Shown here piece after piece: positions 37,857 through 46,149 of a stretch of 64,000 nucleotides of DNA; within the stretch, counting starts at the first letter, position 1; every line of letters begins with the position of its first letter. The notes under the pieces are model-generated. The model saw only the letters and a list, made by a program, of their open reading frames with translations, was not told the origin of the DNA and made no database searches. Source of the DNA: Pseudomonadota bacterium (lineage in GTDB: Bacteria; Desulfobacterota; Syntrophobacteria; Syntrophobacterales; Syntrophobacteraceae); NCBI GenBank assembly GCA_023416335.1, contig JAEZHY010000092.1, forward strand, positions 1-64,000, given 5' to 3'. Made by a program: the position numbers and the translations under genes.

Positions 37857-38962
37857 TTTGTATTGATGAGGGCTCTATAGATATCGTGGTAAACGGGAGT
37901 AATCACTTCCCAGTTCCTCGAGGTTTTGACGAATCCGTGAGCTTTGCGTCCGAGTTCGTCCATGACATCCGGGTTATCGAGCGCAAAGCGGATCTTCTCA
38001 CTCAAATCATCCGAATCGCCTGACTTGAAATAAACTGCATTCAGCCCGATAGCATCACGGTTTTCCGGAATGTCGCTGCATACTATGCCCTTCCTGAGAG
38101 ATGCCACTTCGAGCAACATCATTGACATTGCTTCATAAGTGGACGGAAAGACAAAGAATCGGGCGTTTGCGACGACCTTCAGTAATTCTTCCTTGCTTGC
38201 GATGAAGTCGATGAATTCGATGTTTTCTGCCGGCATCGATTCGAGGTACGTTCTGTAGCTGTCATTCTCTATTTTTCCTATTATTACTATCTTCGTGTCG
38301 AATTTGCTCCGGCTGTTCGCCTGCAGCAGCAAATCACATCCTTTGCTCGGGATGATTCTTCCGGCAGCGAAAAGAACATAATCTCCCGATTCAGAACACG
38401 TCCGGCCGTTTCCATTTGCTTCGTTCAGCCTTACGGGCACCGTATCCGTCCCGTTTGGTATGAAATGAACAGGACTGTGATATTTTTGCGTGTACTGTCC
38501 GGCCAGTTGCCTGGAAACTGAAGTGCAGATGTTTGAGCACAGCACGAAAGGCGCTTCCGAAACTCTCAGACAGAATTTCGCAAACCCGCCCCACTTGTCC
38601 CTGTTATATTCCGCACCATGAGACGTCGCCACCACCTTGAACCGCAATCGCAGCAGAGGTACCATGAATCCAAGGTCCGCATAATGCAGGTGCACTACAT
38701 CATAGTCTCCGAACAGCAGCGCATGAAAAGCCGACAGGATTCCAAAGGAAAATGCACTCAAGTGCTTTCCTTTGAGATCTCTTATCCTGATGAGCCTGAA
38801 ATTTGGCCCATAGTCGACTGTACCGCAATAATCCTTTTTTCCATAAACGGTTACTTTGAAGCCTTTCTGGAGAGCGCTCAGAATAATTGCCTCCGCTACA
38901 CGCTCGCCGCCGCCTTTGGCGGGCAGACCTTTTGCTCCAAGCACCGCGATGTGACCCACCAT
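37853..38962 (-). CDS. Glycosyltransferase family 4
   Basis: 369 residues. It starts VGHIAVLGAKGLPAKGGGER, with KVVATSHGAEYNRDKWGGFA in the acceptor domain; the donor domain begins YVLFAAGRIIPSKGCDLLLQ, and the complete E-x7-E motif is in STYEAMSMMLLEVASLR. The block AKGLPAKGGGERV is common in rhamnosyl- and related transferases that act early in assembly. It is the first glycosyltransferase after the Wza/Wzc genes and overlaps the initiating transferase by 4 bp, so it plausibly adds the second sugar. Confidence 0.88.
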   Translation of the reverse strand: MVGHIAVLGAKGLPAKGGGERVAEAIILSALQKGFKVTVYGKKDYCGTVDYGPNFRLIRIRDLKGKHLSAFSFGILSAFHALLFGDYDVVHLHYADLGFMVPLLRLRFKVVATSHGAEYNRDKWGGFAKFCLRVSEAPFVLCSNICTSVSRQLAGQYTQKYHSPVHFIPNGTDTVPVRLNEANGNGRTCSESGDYVLFAAGRIIPSKGCDLLLQANSRSKFDTKIVIIGKIENDSYRTYLESMPAENIEFIDFIASKEELLKVVANARFFVFPSTYEAMSMMLLEVASLRKGIVCSDIPENRDAIGLNAVYFKSGDSDDLSEKIRFALDNPDVMDELGRKAHGFVKTSRNWEVITPVYHDIYRALINTK

Positions 38963-39167
38963 TGATCAACTCCCCTGAAGTCTTACCAAGACCTTTTGAG
39001 GAAGGACTCTATTTGGAGAATGTAAAGGAACTTAATTCGTTCCGGCGGAACCACGCCGGCAGGGAATCAATCCTCGGATACCCTCCCGGCGTGCTCCATC
39101 TGTGGACCGCGTATATTGGTACGGTACGAATAGAAATTCTTTTACGCGGGCCGGTCGGCTTCTATGA

Positions 39168-39323
39168 GTCTCGAACACGTGAAAGCAGTCGGAGGTTTTG
39201 CACTGCCGATTCCAGGCGAATGGCCCGATTTCAGCCCATCCCCAAGCCTTGTGGTTCGATTCTTTGGATCCACGACAAACCATTCGCGGGGGACCGGCCC
39301 GACTGCTTTCACATGTCCGAGAC
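39168..39323. repeat. Imperfect inverted repeat in the wzc-glycosyltransferase gap
   Basis: Two 25-nt arms, 39168-39192 and 39299-39323, are inverted copies with 23 of 25 matches (shared core GTGAAAGCAGTCGG). About 106 nt separate them, and a further short GCGAATGG match lies inside both arms. The gap between genes is 449 bp (38963-39411) and holds no convincing gene; short open frames on both strands here follow from the symmetry. It could be a large RNA hairpin in the operon, the ends of a small decayed element, or a recombination remnant. There is no T-run to make it a terminator. Confidence 0.6.
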
Positions 39324-39411
39324 GCATCGAAAAGAGTCCAGTCCGGGATAGAAGCCGGCCTTTAACTCAGCCGAGCAACGGCCGGCTCTTCATGTGGAAA
39401 TCGCGCTTCGA

Positions 39412-41727
39412 TCAAACCCTTTGTTCATGATGTCCATGATCGTCGTACTGGTATTGCCTGTACTGCTTGTAATGATACCCGGCGTTGTAACGGCTGAGGT
39501 CCAGCTTGTTTATGATCGCGCCGACCAGGTTGGCATTGCTTTTCCTGATCTGCTCGGTGAAGAAACGAACATCCTGGCGCTGGGCTTTGCCGATCTCGGT
39601 AACCAGAATGACTCCATCAACACGGTTCGCAAGACAGAGCACATCGGCAAATACGCCGAAAGGCGGGGCATCGATAAAGATTGTGTCAAAATGGCCGCTG
39701 CAGTGAGCTAACAGTTCGCTCATCCTATCGGATGAAAGGAGTTCGGCGGGCGACGTCCTGATCTGCCCGGTCGGGATGATGTGTAGACCCGGGAAACCGG
39801 TGTTCTGGACTATTTCGGTCAATTTGGAGGCACCTGCCAAGTAGTCGCTGAGGCCGCTTTTTTCGGGGTGGATCGCCAGAAGTGAACTCAGGCCGGACCT
39901 TCTTCTCAGGTCCGCATCGATTATTAATACTTTCTTGCCCGTGGTGGCGAAGGCAAGGGCGAGGTTTGCACTTATGGTGGTCTTTCCTTCGCCAACGGCG
40001 GTACTGGTGACCATCATCGTTCTTTTGCCGTTACCGTTTGTCAACAGCAGGCACGCTTTCGCGCATCGGATGACCTCGGAAAAGAGAGAGGACGGCTTGA
40101 CCTGGACAAGGGCGTGCAAATCCTTCGAGTTGCCGTTGGTGGCCAAAGGCACGACCCCGAGGACAGGAATGTCGTGAAACTGCGAAACCTCATCGACTCT
40201 CCTGATTGCGGGATCCATAAATTCTTTCGCCAGCGCAAGGACCACACCTCCGAATGTACCGAGCAGGAGGGCCAGAAGAACATTAACCGTAGTCCGAGGC
40301 CTGGACGGGGTCAGCGGCAGCGAGGCGAGATCGACAACTTTTATGTTGCCGAGTTCGGTTCCCACGTTTGCATCGATCTCTTTCGATCTCTCAAGAAGAC
40401 TCTGAAAGATTTGCTTGTTGATCTCGACTTCGCGTTCCAAATTCTTGTATTGAATGCCATATTCGTTTAGCTGTATTGCAGAGGCTTTCTTCTCTTCCGC
40501 AGTTTGTTTCAACGCTTTCTCGGTGTTCAACGCCGCGAGGTAGTCGTTCTTGTAGGCGTTGAGTATTCTCTGCTGCTCCGCTTCGATTTTCTGGCCCATT
40601 TCGACCATTTTGGCCCGGATGTTCTTCACATTCGGATAATCGGGTTTGTAGAAAATGCGAAGCTTCTCATACTCTCCCATCAACTCGATATATTGCTGCC
40701 TGAGTGTCTGGATGAGATTGTTCTGGACGACAAAGGTCGATTCGCCGGGATTACTGCTCTTTGCCTGCTGGTATACCTGGGCTTTCTGGATTCTTTCCGC
40801 TTCGGTCTTTGCAAGGGCTTCATTGATCTTTTCCAGCTGTTGAAATACTTCATTCAGCTTGGTATCCAGAGAGACGATCCCTTTTTCTTTGGAGAATTGT
40901 ACGGCCTGCCGTTCGGCTTTATCCATTTCCGTGCGCGCCACCCCGATCTGCTTGCCCAGTTGCTCCTTCGCATTTCTGGCGGCATCGATCCTTCTGTCCA
41001 TGTCCCAACCGGAAAACTCTTCAATGAGTGTATTCACGACATTGCGCGCAATCTCCGGATTCGTCGACTCGAAGGAAATGGTCACAATGCTGGTATTGGG
41101 TTTTTGCTCCACCTCCAAACTGCGGGCAAAAAGCCGCTCCATCGCCTGTTGTTCGCTCAGTTTTGCCAGTTCTTCACTCTTTGCTTTTTCCTCCCCGGTG
41201 AGCCAACTGAAAGACAGGATTGTGTCCACCTTGTTCATAGCCAGCCTGAGGAAATCGGATACGGCTTTCTTGGTGGTCGTGAACGGGGTCGTTTTGGCGT
41301 TGGGATTTGGCAGCGCCGGATTGAAATCGGGATTTTTATTCAGCTCAAGCCGTTCGATGACCCTGCGCGCCAGAGTATCGCTTTTGAGCAGTTCGGTTTG
41401 CGTATCGATTTGCCGTTCATCCTTCGAAGGGTTTCTGTTCATCTCTTCGAATTTGGTAACCCGCGGCGAAATGATGTTGATATCTATGACGCTCTCGGCT
41501 TTGAATACCGGTTGCGACAGCTTACAGGCTGCAAAAACAACCAGAACCGCTGTCAGTGCGCAAAGAATCACCACCTTTTTCCGTCTGAGAATAATCTCAA
41601 AGATGTCCGACATTCGAGGGGACTGATCCTGGAATTTGTTCATCTCCGAGTAGTTCTTAACCCAGGTCTCCCTCGGAATCTGGACGGGATAGTCGCCCAT
41701 GATTTTTTCAATATTCGCCTCACCCAT
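39412..41727 (-). CDS. Wzc-like chain-length determinant / BY tyrosine autokinase
   Basis: About 771 residues; ATG 41727 has GGAG 9 nt upstream, and ATG 41736 is also possible. Wzz-type N-terminus with a first membrane span (VVILCALTAVLVVFAACKL), a long coiled-coil region (about 200-430), a GNVR-type stretch, a second span (VNVLLALLLGTFGGVVLALA) and a cytoplasmic kinase. The kinase shows Walker A TAVGEGKTTISAN, Walker A' VLIIDADLRR and Walker B DTIFIDAPP. The C-terminus is a tyrosine cluster (RYNAGYHYKQYRQYQYDDHG, six Tyr), the autophosphorylation tail. It polymerises or gates export with the Wza-like protein upstream. Confidence 0.9.
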   Translation of the reverse strand: MGEANIEKIMGDYPVQIPRETWVKNYSEMNKFQDQSPRMSDIFEIILRRKKVVILCALTAVLVVFAACKLSQPVFKAESVIDINIISPRVTKFEEMNRNPSKDERQIDTQTELLKSDTLARRVIERLELNKNPDFNPALPNPNAKTTPFTTTKKAVSDFLRLAMNKVDTILSFSWLTGEEKAKSEELAKLSEQQAMERLFARSLEVEQKPNTSIVTISFESTNPEIARNVVNTLIEEFSGWDMDRRIDAARNAKEQLGKQIGVARTEMDKAERQAVQFSKEKGIVSLDTKLNEVFQQLEKINEALAKTEAERIQKAQVYQQAKSSNPGESTFVVQNNLIQTLRQQYIELMGEYEKLRIFYKPDYPNVKNIRAKMVEMGQKIEAEQQRILNAYKNDYLAALNTEKALKQTAEEKKASAIQLNEYGIQYKNLEREVEINKQIFQSLLERSKEIDANVGTELGNIKVVDLASLPLTPSRPRTTVNVLLALLLGTFGGVVLALAKEFMDPAIRRVDEVSQFHDIPVLGVVPLATNGNSKDLHALVQVKPSSLFSEVIRCAKACLLLTNGNGKRTMMVTSTAVGEGKTTISANLALAFATTGKKVLIIDADLRRRSGLSSLLAIHPEKSGLSDYLAGASKLTEIVQNTGFPGLHIIPTGQIRTSPAELLSSDRMSELLAHCSGHFDTIFIDAPPFGVFADVLCLANRVDGVILVTEIGKAQRQDVRFFTEQIRKSNANLVGAIINKLDLSRYNAGYHYKQYRQYQYDDHGHHEQRV

Positions 41728-42013
41728 TGCTTTCATCTCCAGTGAAATCTTGATTAGCGGTTCTTTGCTCCTGGTCTGCCGTCTTTTGCAGCCCCGGGAT
41801 TCCGACAGGGATGGAATCGAGATGCGGTTCCATCGGAGTCATCGGGCATTTGTGCCGACCTTCAACCCGGACTGTCCTCCCCTTCGATCGTAAATCGCGA
41901 TTGCCGGGACGGGGGGATTTGCTTCGGAGATCGGCGGATGCTGCTTCAGTGATTCTTGTTCTGGAATGGTCTCGGGAAAGATAGTGGGCCGGATATCTCA
42001 GATCAGCTCGTCT

Positions 42014-43045
42014 TTATTGGGGAGGGCGGTACCCAAAACCAACAAGGCCGGAAGCCAGGTAAAACTGAACGCTGTATACGAGGCTCTCGAGCCTGTTGAC
42101 TTCCACGAAAACGATGTCCTTATCCTGCAGCTTCAGACTTCCGTGGGAGCCCGCCCTCACATCGTTTGCCTTCATTTCGACGACTTCTTTATTCCCATCC
42201 GTGCCGTTATGCACCAACTTGACCCTCTCCGCCGCAAGCCCATAGCCTCCGGCAACGACAACGGCTTCCTGGACGGTCATGCCGGGTTTGAGCGCATAGT
42301 TGCCGGGCTTTCGCACGGCGCCATCGACATAGATCGTGCCCGCTTCCGGTACGAACAGCACGTCTCCAGCCTGAATCTCAATATTTAGCTCCGAATGTCC
42401 GTTAAAAACGAGTTCGTCAAGATCCACAACCGTCGTACTCGGATGCGCAGGGTCTTCCCCCGGACGCTTTACCTGGACGGTCCTGCCGGCTTTTTCATGA
42501 AGTCCCCCTGCCTGGGCCAGCATGTCGAGGAGTCTCGGGCGGCCGAAACAGTCCAATGTCCCCGGCTTCTGCACCGATCCCAGTACCGTGGCTTTGCCGT
42601 TGATGCGTTCCTTAATGACGAGATCCACGTGAGGATTCTCCAGATATTTCTTTCCGTAGGCATCTTCAATCTTTTTGCCGGCTTCGCGCAGAGTCAGACC
42701 CTTCACTGCCACAGGTCCGACAAGAGGCAGCGTGACGTTCCCCTCCTGACCCACACGAGTTTCTCTTTTCAATTCCTCGGCGCCGAATACGACAACCTGT
42801 ATCAGGTCGCCCTCACCAAGTTTGTAGTCTTCGAGTTTGGCGCCTGATTGGACTCCCGCATACAGGCGATCGTTGAAATCCTTGATTTTGGCCTGCGACG
42901 AACTCTCCTTTGCGATAACATCCTCCAGTTTTGCCGTCGGGGCCGGTCCGGAACCGGCACACCCCATAATGAAAAGGGGCACGGCCAACGCGACGGCCTG
43001 AGTCACCTTCCTGATCGACACTCGGAAATCACCCTCGTAATTCAT
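42014..43045 (-). CDS. Wza-like outer-membrane polysaccharide export lipoprotein
   Basis: 343 residues from ATG 43045 (GGAGGT at 5 nt). A lipoprotein signal peptide ends in the lipobox LFIMGC. The Poly_export domain is DYKLGEGDLIQVVVFGAEEL, followed by two SLBB-type domains (KATVLGSVQKPGTLDCFGRP and GTIYVDGAVRKPGNYALKPG). A C-terminal helix SLVYSVQFYLASGLVGFGYR could be the membrane-spanning amphipathic helix of the Wza ring. It forms the outer-membrane exit together with the Wzc-like protein. A gap of about 280 bp without visible features separates it from the kinase gene. Confidence 0.9.
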   Translation of the reverse strand: MNYEGDFRVSIRKVTQAVALAVPLFIMGCAGSGPAPTAKLEDVIAKESSSQAKIKDFNDRLYAGVQSGAKLEDYKLGEGDLIQVVVFGAEELKRETRVGQEGNVTLPLVGPVAVKGLTLREAGKKIEDAYGKKYLENPHVDLVIKERINGKATVLGSVQKPGTLDCFGRPRLLDMLAQAGGLHEKAGRTVQVKRPGEDPAHPSTTVVDLDELVFNGHSELNIEIQAGDVLFVPEAGTIYVDGAVRKPGNYALKPGMTVQEAVVVAGGYGLAAERVKLVHNGTDGNKEVVEMKANDVRAGSHGSLKLQDKDIVFVEVNRLESLVYSVQFYLASGLVGFGYRPPQ

Positions 43046-43075
43046 CCTGACCTCCATATTGGTGAGTTGATTTAT

Positions 43076-43095
43076 ATAAGCAGGAAAATGCTTAT
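43076..43095. other. Perfect 7-bp inverted repeat upstream of the wza-like gene
   Basis: ATAAGCA, a 6-nt loop and TGCTTAT form a perfect dyad ending about 30 bp before the wza-like start. No T-run follows, so it is not an intrinsic terminator; an operator or mRNA stem near the 5' end are both possible. Confidence 0.35.
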
Positions 43096-43129
43096 TCGGA
43101 TTTGAGGCGCAATGTGCGAGTGTCCCTGT

Positions 43130-44110
43130 TCAAACCTGCAGGTCCACCAGCTCATCCTTGCACAGGGATATCAGCCGCAGAGTGTCTTCCTGCAGCTTTC
43201 GAATGTTTCGAACATGCAGATGCTGGTTGGGATCGAGGAGAATGATCTCAAGCAGAAGCGCTATGGACGTGAGGGGGGCATTTATAAGGTTGTACATGGT
43301 ATTTGGAACTTCCGGCCTGGACTTGTAACTGCCGGTGTGTTTCGGGTTGAATATCTCGATTACCTTGACCTGGTTCGTGGTAGTCGAAAACGGTATTATG
43401 CGGATATCGAGCATCCCTCCCGTGTTGCTCATGCACTCTATTTTCATATCGCATCGCTGCTTGATCGACTCCTGTATGCTGCACATGGCGTTAGGAATTC
43501 TTGTACCGTGCACAAGTTCGTAACACGGCTGCCCTATCGCGGAATCGGGATGCGTTTTGAACAGAGTATGAAACGTTCTGTTTGCGCGCTCTATGATGTA
43601 CTCATGATTAATTATGGCTATTGCGAGGGGGACATGATCGATGATGAACTGAAGATCGGTGTTTTCCGCGGCTGTCTTTATCAGCAGCAACTTTTCGAAA
43701 ACGCATTTTCCCGTTTTCGTGGAAAGATCCGACATCAATCCCCCCCGGTTGATCCATGCGGGCGGACGGCCTCGCCTCCAGAAAAGCCAGAAAGCCATGA
43801 ACGTGTGGCCCTCGTAATGCAGAGGGAATGTCAATCGCGTATGACCGGCCTCCAGGTGAAGCGGTTTCAGGGCTTCATGGTCCTCCATCGGCCTGCTGTT
43901 GACCTCATGGAGTTCCAGCCTTCCCGAACCGGTCCACTCCGTCCATTTGCCTACATTCATGTGGTTGATATTGACGAACAATCGTGCGTCGTCCGCGCCA
44001 AAACCTCGTCGGATTTCATCCAGAATCCTTTTGAAAAGAAAACCGGTATCCCCCGGCACAGCGGGTATCGCCATAATGCGAATCAAGAGTTCCCAACACT
44101 CATTTTTCAT
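43130..44110 (-). CDS. GAF/PAS sensor-like protein lacking a kinase domain
   Basis: 326 residues; ATG 44110 has GAGGT 7 nt upstream. Residues 15-140 look like a GAF-type domain (LFKRILDEIRRGFGADDARL, TRLTFPLHYEGHTFMAFWLF). Residues 145-265 form a PAS domain (FIIDHVPLAIAIINHEYIIE, with GQPCYELVHGT). The last 55 residues are helical (APLTSIALLLEIILLDPNQH) where a HisKA helix would stand, but no phospho-acceptor His motif and no ATPase domain follow. It is thus a sensor without catalytic output, probably acting by protein contact. It lies between the degenerate receiver and wza and may couple a signal to polysaccharide export. Confidence 0.7.
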   Translation of the reverse strand: MKNECWELLIRIMAIPAVPGDTGFLFKRILDEIRRGFGADDARLFVNINHMNVGKWTEWTGSGRLELHEVNSRPMEDHEALKPLHLEAGHTRLTFPLHYEGHTFMAFWLFWRRGRPPAWINRGGLMSDLSTKTGKCVFEKLLLIKTAAENTDLQFIIDHVPLAIAIINHEYIIERANRTFHTLFKTHPDSAIGQPCYELVHGTRIPNAMCSIQESIKQRCDMKIECMSNTGGMLDIRIIPFSTTTNQVKVIEIFNPKHTGSYKSRPEVPNTMYNLINAPLTSIALLLEIILLDPNQHLHVRNIRKLQEDTLRLISLCKDELVDLQV

Positions 44111-44294
44111 TCAGGCTACCTCAGAGCTTCTCATTGTTGTCACTTCATTCTGCCAATATTTTCATGTCCGGCTGGAGTCGAAGAGCGGGATTGTACAATC
44201 CATTCTTGTGCCCGGGGTTTTCCTCCTGAGAGCCTTTTCTGGGACCCGGCGATTTGCCGTATCAAGTATTCCGTGTTCCCTGGATGTTCAGGGC

Positions 44295-44711
44295 CTAACT
44301 GTCGTAGCTCACGTCCGAGACCATTCCCCAGACGATTGGCAGAATGTTGCGAGCCGATGGAGGACCAATGACGAACTCCACCGTCCCGTCTTTCAATTTC
44401 AACGCCAGGGCGTCGAAAGAATTTTCACTCTCGAAGAACACAATGACGGGTATTTTCATCGACTGCTTCCACAAGCTCCTTATGATCGAATCGTGCTTGT
44501 CGGAAGTCCGCGAACCCAGAAGCAGCACGACAATATCCGGTTTCTCTCCGGTCAGGATTACCCTGTATCTTTCCTCGCAGCTCTGTGCCGGCCAGGAGTT
44601 GAGCGACTCTTTCTTCATCGAGACTGTAAGCGACGCAGACGATTCAAGGATATTTTGAAGCATCGTTGCATACCGGCTCTTTTCGGTAAAATCTATGAGG
44701 AGGATTTTCAT
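44295..44711 (-). CDS. Degenerate receiver-like protein
   Basis: 138 residues from ATG 44711 (MKILLIDFTEKSRYATMLQN). The fold pattern is that of a response-regulator receiver: strand 1 KILLID, strand 3 PDIVVLLLGSRTSDKHDSII, strand 4 IPVIVFFESENSF, strand 5 VEFVIGPPSA. The acidic pair after strand 1 is reduced to one Asp, the phospho-acceptor Asp at the end of strand 3 is replaced by Leu/Gly, and the Lys near strand 5 is missing. It is therefore a pseudo-receiver. It is the first gene of the minus-strand cluster downstream of the leader at 45050-45105. Confidence 0.6.
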   Translation of the reverse strand: MKILLIDFTEKSRYATMLQNILESSASLTVSMKKESLNSWPAQSCEERYRVILTGEKPDIVVLLLGSRTSDKHDSIIRSLWKQSMKIPVIVFFESENSFDALALKLKDGTVEFVIGPPSARNILPIVWGMVSDVSYDS

Positions 44712-45049
44712 CGAGTTACTCTCGAGAACAAAAGAGGCAGCTTTTGAATTGCCATAAGATTCCAGGGCACCTGCAGTACTTTCGTCCACGGCATAGCCGT
44801 TCTCCGAACCGCCTCGTATAGCTCCACACCGCAGAGACGAGCCGCAAGAAGAGTAAGGATTGCCGTCAGCGGCTAATCCGTACTTACCGAGGCATGGCTA
44901 TTCTTCCAGCCGTACCGCGCGAAAAGGATTTCGCCGATCAGATTGGAATCGTAATGGGGGCTATCGGGATTGGTGTCGAGATTTGCGGCAGGACAAGGGC
45001 TGCCGGGGCTTTGGGTTTGCGTTCAGGAGCTGGCTTGTCGGAATTCCCG

Positions 45050-45105
45050 AAAAAACAATAGAGGTCCGGCGGCCTGTTTCTGCACAGGCTACCGCCATCA
45101 GCCGG
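45050..45105 (-). promoter_or_regulatory. ops-like element in a leader hairpin followed by a T-run
   Basis: Read on the minus strand, GGCGGTAGC (45096-45088) followed by CTGTG matches the ops/JUMPstart core GGCGGTAGCGTG at 11 of 12 positions. The element is part of a strong dyad: GCCTGT / ACAGGC around a 6-nt loop, flanked by CCGGC at 45105-45101 and GCCGG at 45070-45066. After about 10 nt comes TATTGTTTTTT (45060-45050). ops recruits RfaH-type NusG paralogs, and LoaP-type paralogs need a leader hairpin. This site lies about 340 bp upstream of the first cluster gene, on the strand of the 45-kb cluster, with a NusG paralog gene divergent from it. Confidence 0.55.
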
Positions 45106-45124
45106 TTTCTGCCAACTTTTTGAA

Positions 45125-45162
45125 ATAATAAAGTATAAAACGAGGCATATTGAAAAGTCCAA
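45125..45162 (-). promoter_or_regulatory. Candidate sigma-70 promoter for the polysaccharide cluster
   Basis: The minus strand carries TTGGAC, a 19-nt spacer and TATACT, and overlapping it TTCAAT, 18 nt and TATTAT, in an AT-rich patch just upstream of the ops-like hairpin. Position is ideal for a leader transcript starting near 45120. Neither pair is close to consensus, so this is tentative. Confidence 0.35.
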
Positions 45163-45550
45163 GAGTCGGGCCATGTATCGGGCCGAGAGGATTGATCTGG
45201 ACACTGCCCTTACTCAGAGCAACATCTGTGCCGTTTTCAAATATCGATATGTCCGGCTGGACGCCGCATAGCACTTTTTACGTTTATTGTCGCCCATATA
45301 GCTGTTTTTGGAATTCCTGTTTTTCTGCTTCGTTCCGGGATATTTGTCTCGGATAAGAGCCTGCCCTTTTGGACATAAGTCGTCGGTTCCATGTGGGATT
45401 CCGGGAAAAACAACGCTATAGGATGAATATGCGCGTCCTAATTCACACAGGCAATGCGGGCACGGCACAAACCTGCCGGATCAGATTAGCTGACTGGATG
45501 CGGGTTTACGGGGAACTGCCGAAACAATCTCGGCACTGTAAGGACTTCCC

Positions 45551-45574
45551 GGGTGTGATCATTTTGTCATACCC
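45551..45574. promoter_or_regulatory. Palindromic activator site 1
   Basis: GGGTGTGA-N8-TCATACCC. One of three similar dyads with conserved outer halves (GGGTRTGA / TCAYACCC) upstream of the sigma-54 promoter at 45900; about 360 bp before the expected transcription start. This spacing is typical of enhancer sites bound by sigma-54 activators. Confidence 0.6.
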
Positions 45575-45630
45575 CCACCGGCTCACATTCACCTGGTCTT
45601 GCTCAACTGAACAGTCGAACCTATCTCGAT

Positions 45631-45654
45631 GGGTATGAGCATTTTATCACACCC
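45631..45654. promoter_or_regulatory. Palindromic activator site 2
   Basis: GGGTATGA-N8-TCACACCC, the same half-sites as site 1 with R/Y exchanged, 80 bp further on and about 280 bp before the expected start. The spacer shares an ATTTT core with site 1. Confidence 0.6.
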
Positions 45655-45737
45655 TCGAAGGCGCAACCCTGCGGGAGATTACCCCGGCAATCCCGCAAGC
45701 GCCGTCGAGTCCGTATTGTAGCGAAGGGGGTACGAAT

Positions 45738-45760
45738 GGGTGGACAAGTTTATCACACCC
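45738..45760. promoter_or_regulatory. Palindromic activator site 3 (one half weak)
   Basis: GGGTGGAC-N7-TCACACCC: the right half is perfect, the left half keeps only GGGTG and the spacer is one nt shorter. It lies 107 bp after site 2 and about 175 bp before the expected start, completing the row of three. Confidence 0.5.
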
Positions 45761-45899
45761 CGGGACCCGGAAAAGGACAGGAACCCATTCTCCAGGCTTC
45801 GAAACCAGCGCAGGATGCGCCTTTGAATACATCCCCGCAAATCGCCTCCCCTGTGACACTGAGAGCACACAGGCAGACGGAAAAAGCGACATCTGAGAA

Positions 45900-45915
45900 T
45901 GGCACCGGAAATGCA
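45900..45915 (+). promoter_or_regulatory. Sigma-54 (-24/-12) promoter
   Basis: TGGCAC, then CGGAA, then ATGCA: the invariant GG and GC dinucleotides are 12 nt apart start to start, as required, and 14 or 15 of the consensus-defined positions fit (T to A at one). The predicted start is near 45926, giving a leader of about 224 nt before the NusG-like gene at 46150. The three palindromes upstream support activator-dependent control. Confidence 0.7.
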
Positions 45916-46149
45916 AGAGAGTTCGATCAAGCTTCACCATCTCTATTCACAGCATATCGAGACCGGCTATGCGCAGGCAGGCGCAGGCCGGATCGCTTAC
46001 TCGTTCGGTACCCGTTAGTTCATCTCAAACCTCCGGTCAGCCAGTATGGAAAGCTCGTATCAATCGAGCTGCAGGAAATACTGTCGGATCGTATCCGTTC
46101 AAATGGCAGACATCCTGATTTCTGATTACAAACCCTTTGGAGATCTTTC

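Larger units (their letters stand above)
44712..46149. other. Intergenic control region between divergent cluster and NusG-like gene
   Basis: 1.44 kb without a convincing protein gene. It holds a putative minus-strand promoter, an ops-like element in a hairpin and a T-run (45050-45162), then on the plus side three palindromic sites and a sigma-54 promoter, each listed separately. The stretch 45160-45550 shows nothing recognisable; short open frames there have no ribosome binding site and no family features. Confidence 0.6.

Noticed and set aside
40504..41745. 413-codon open frame on the plus strand
   Set aside because: It lies wholly antisense to the Wzc-like gene, whose domains and motifs are clear; the composition is that of a mirror frame and no family features are present.
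43112..44371. 419-codon open frame on the plus strand
   Set aside because: Antisense to the GAF/PAS gene, which has a good ribosome binding site and recognisable domains; the plus frame has neither.
44894..45061. 55-residue plus-strand ORF starting MAILPAVPREKDFADQ
   Set aside because: No usable ribosome binding site, no homology recognised, and it runs antisense through the leader hairpin.
45450..45540. Possible cyclic di-GMP riboswitch (GGCACAAACC text)
   Set aside because: The conserved GCAAAGC core and the second stem of the GEMM motif are missing.
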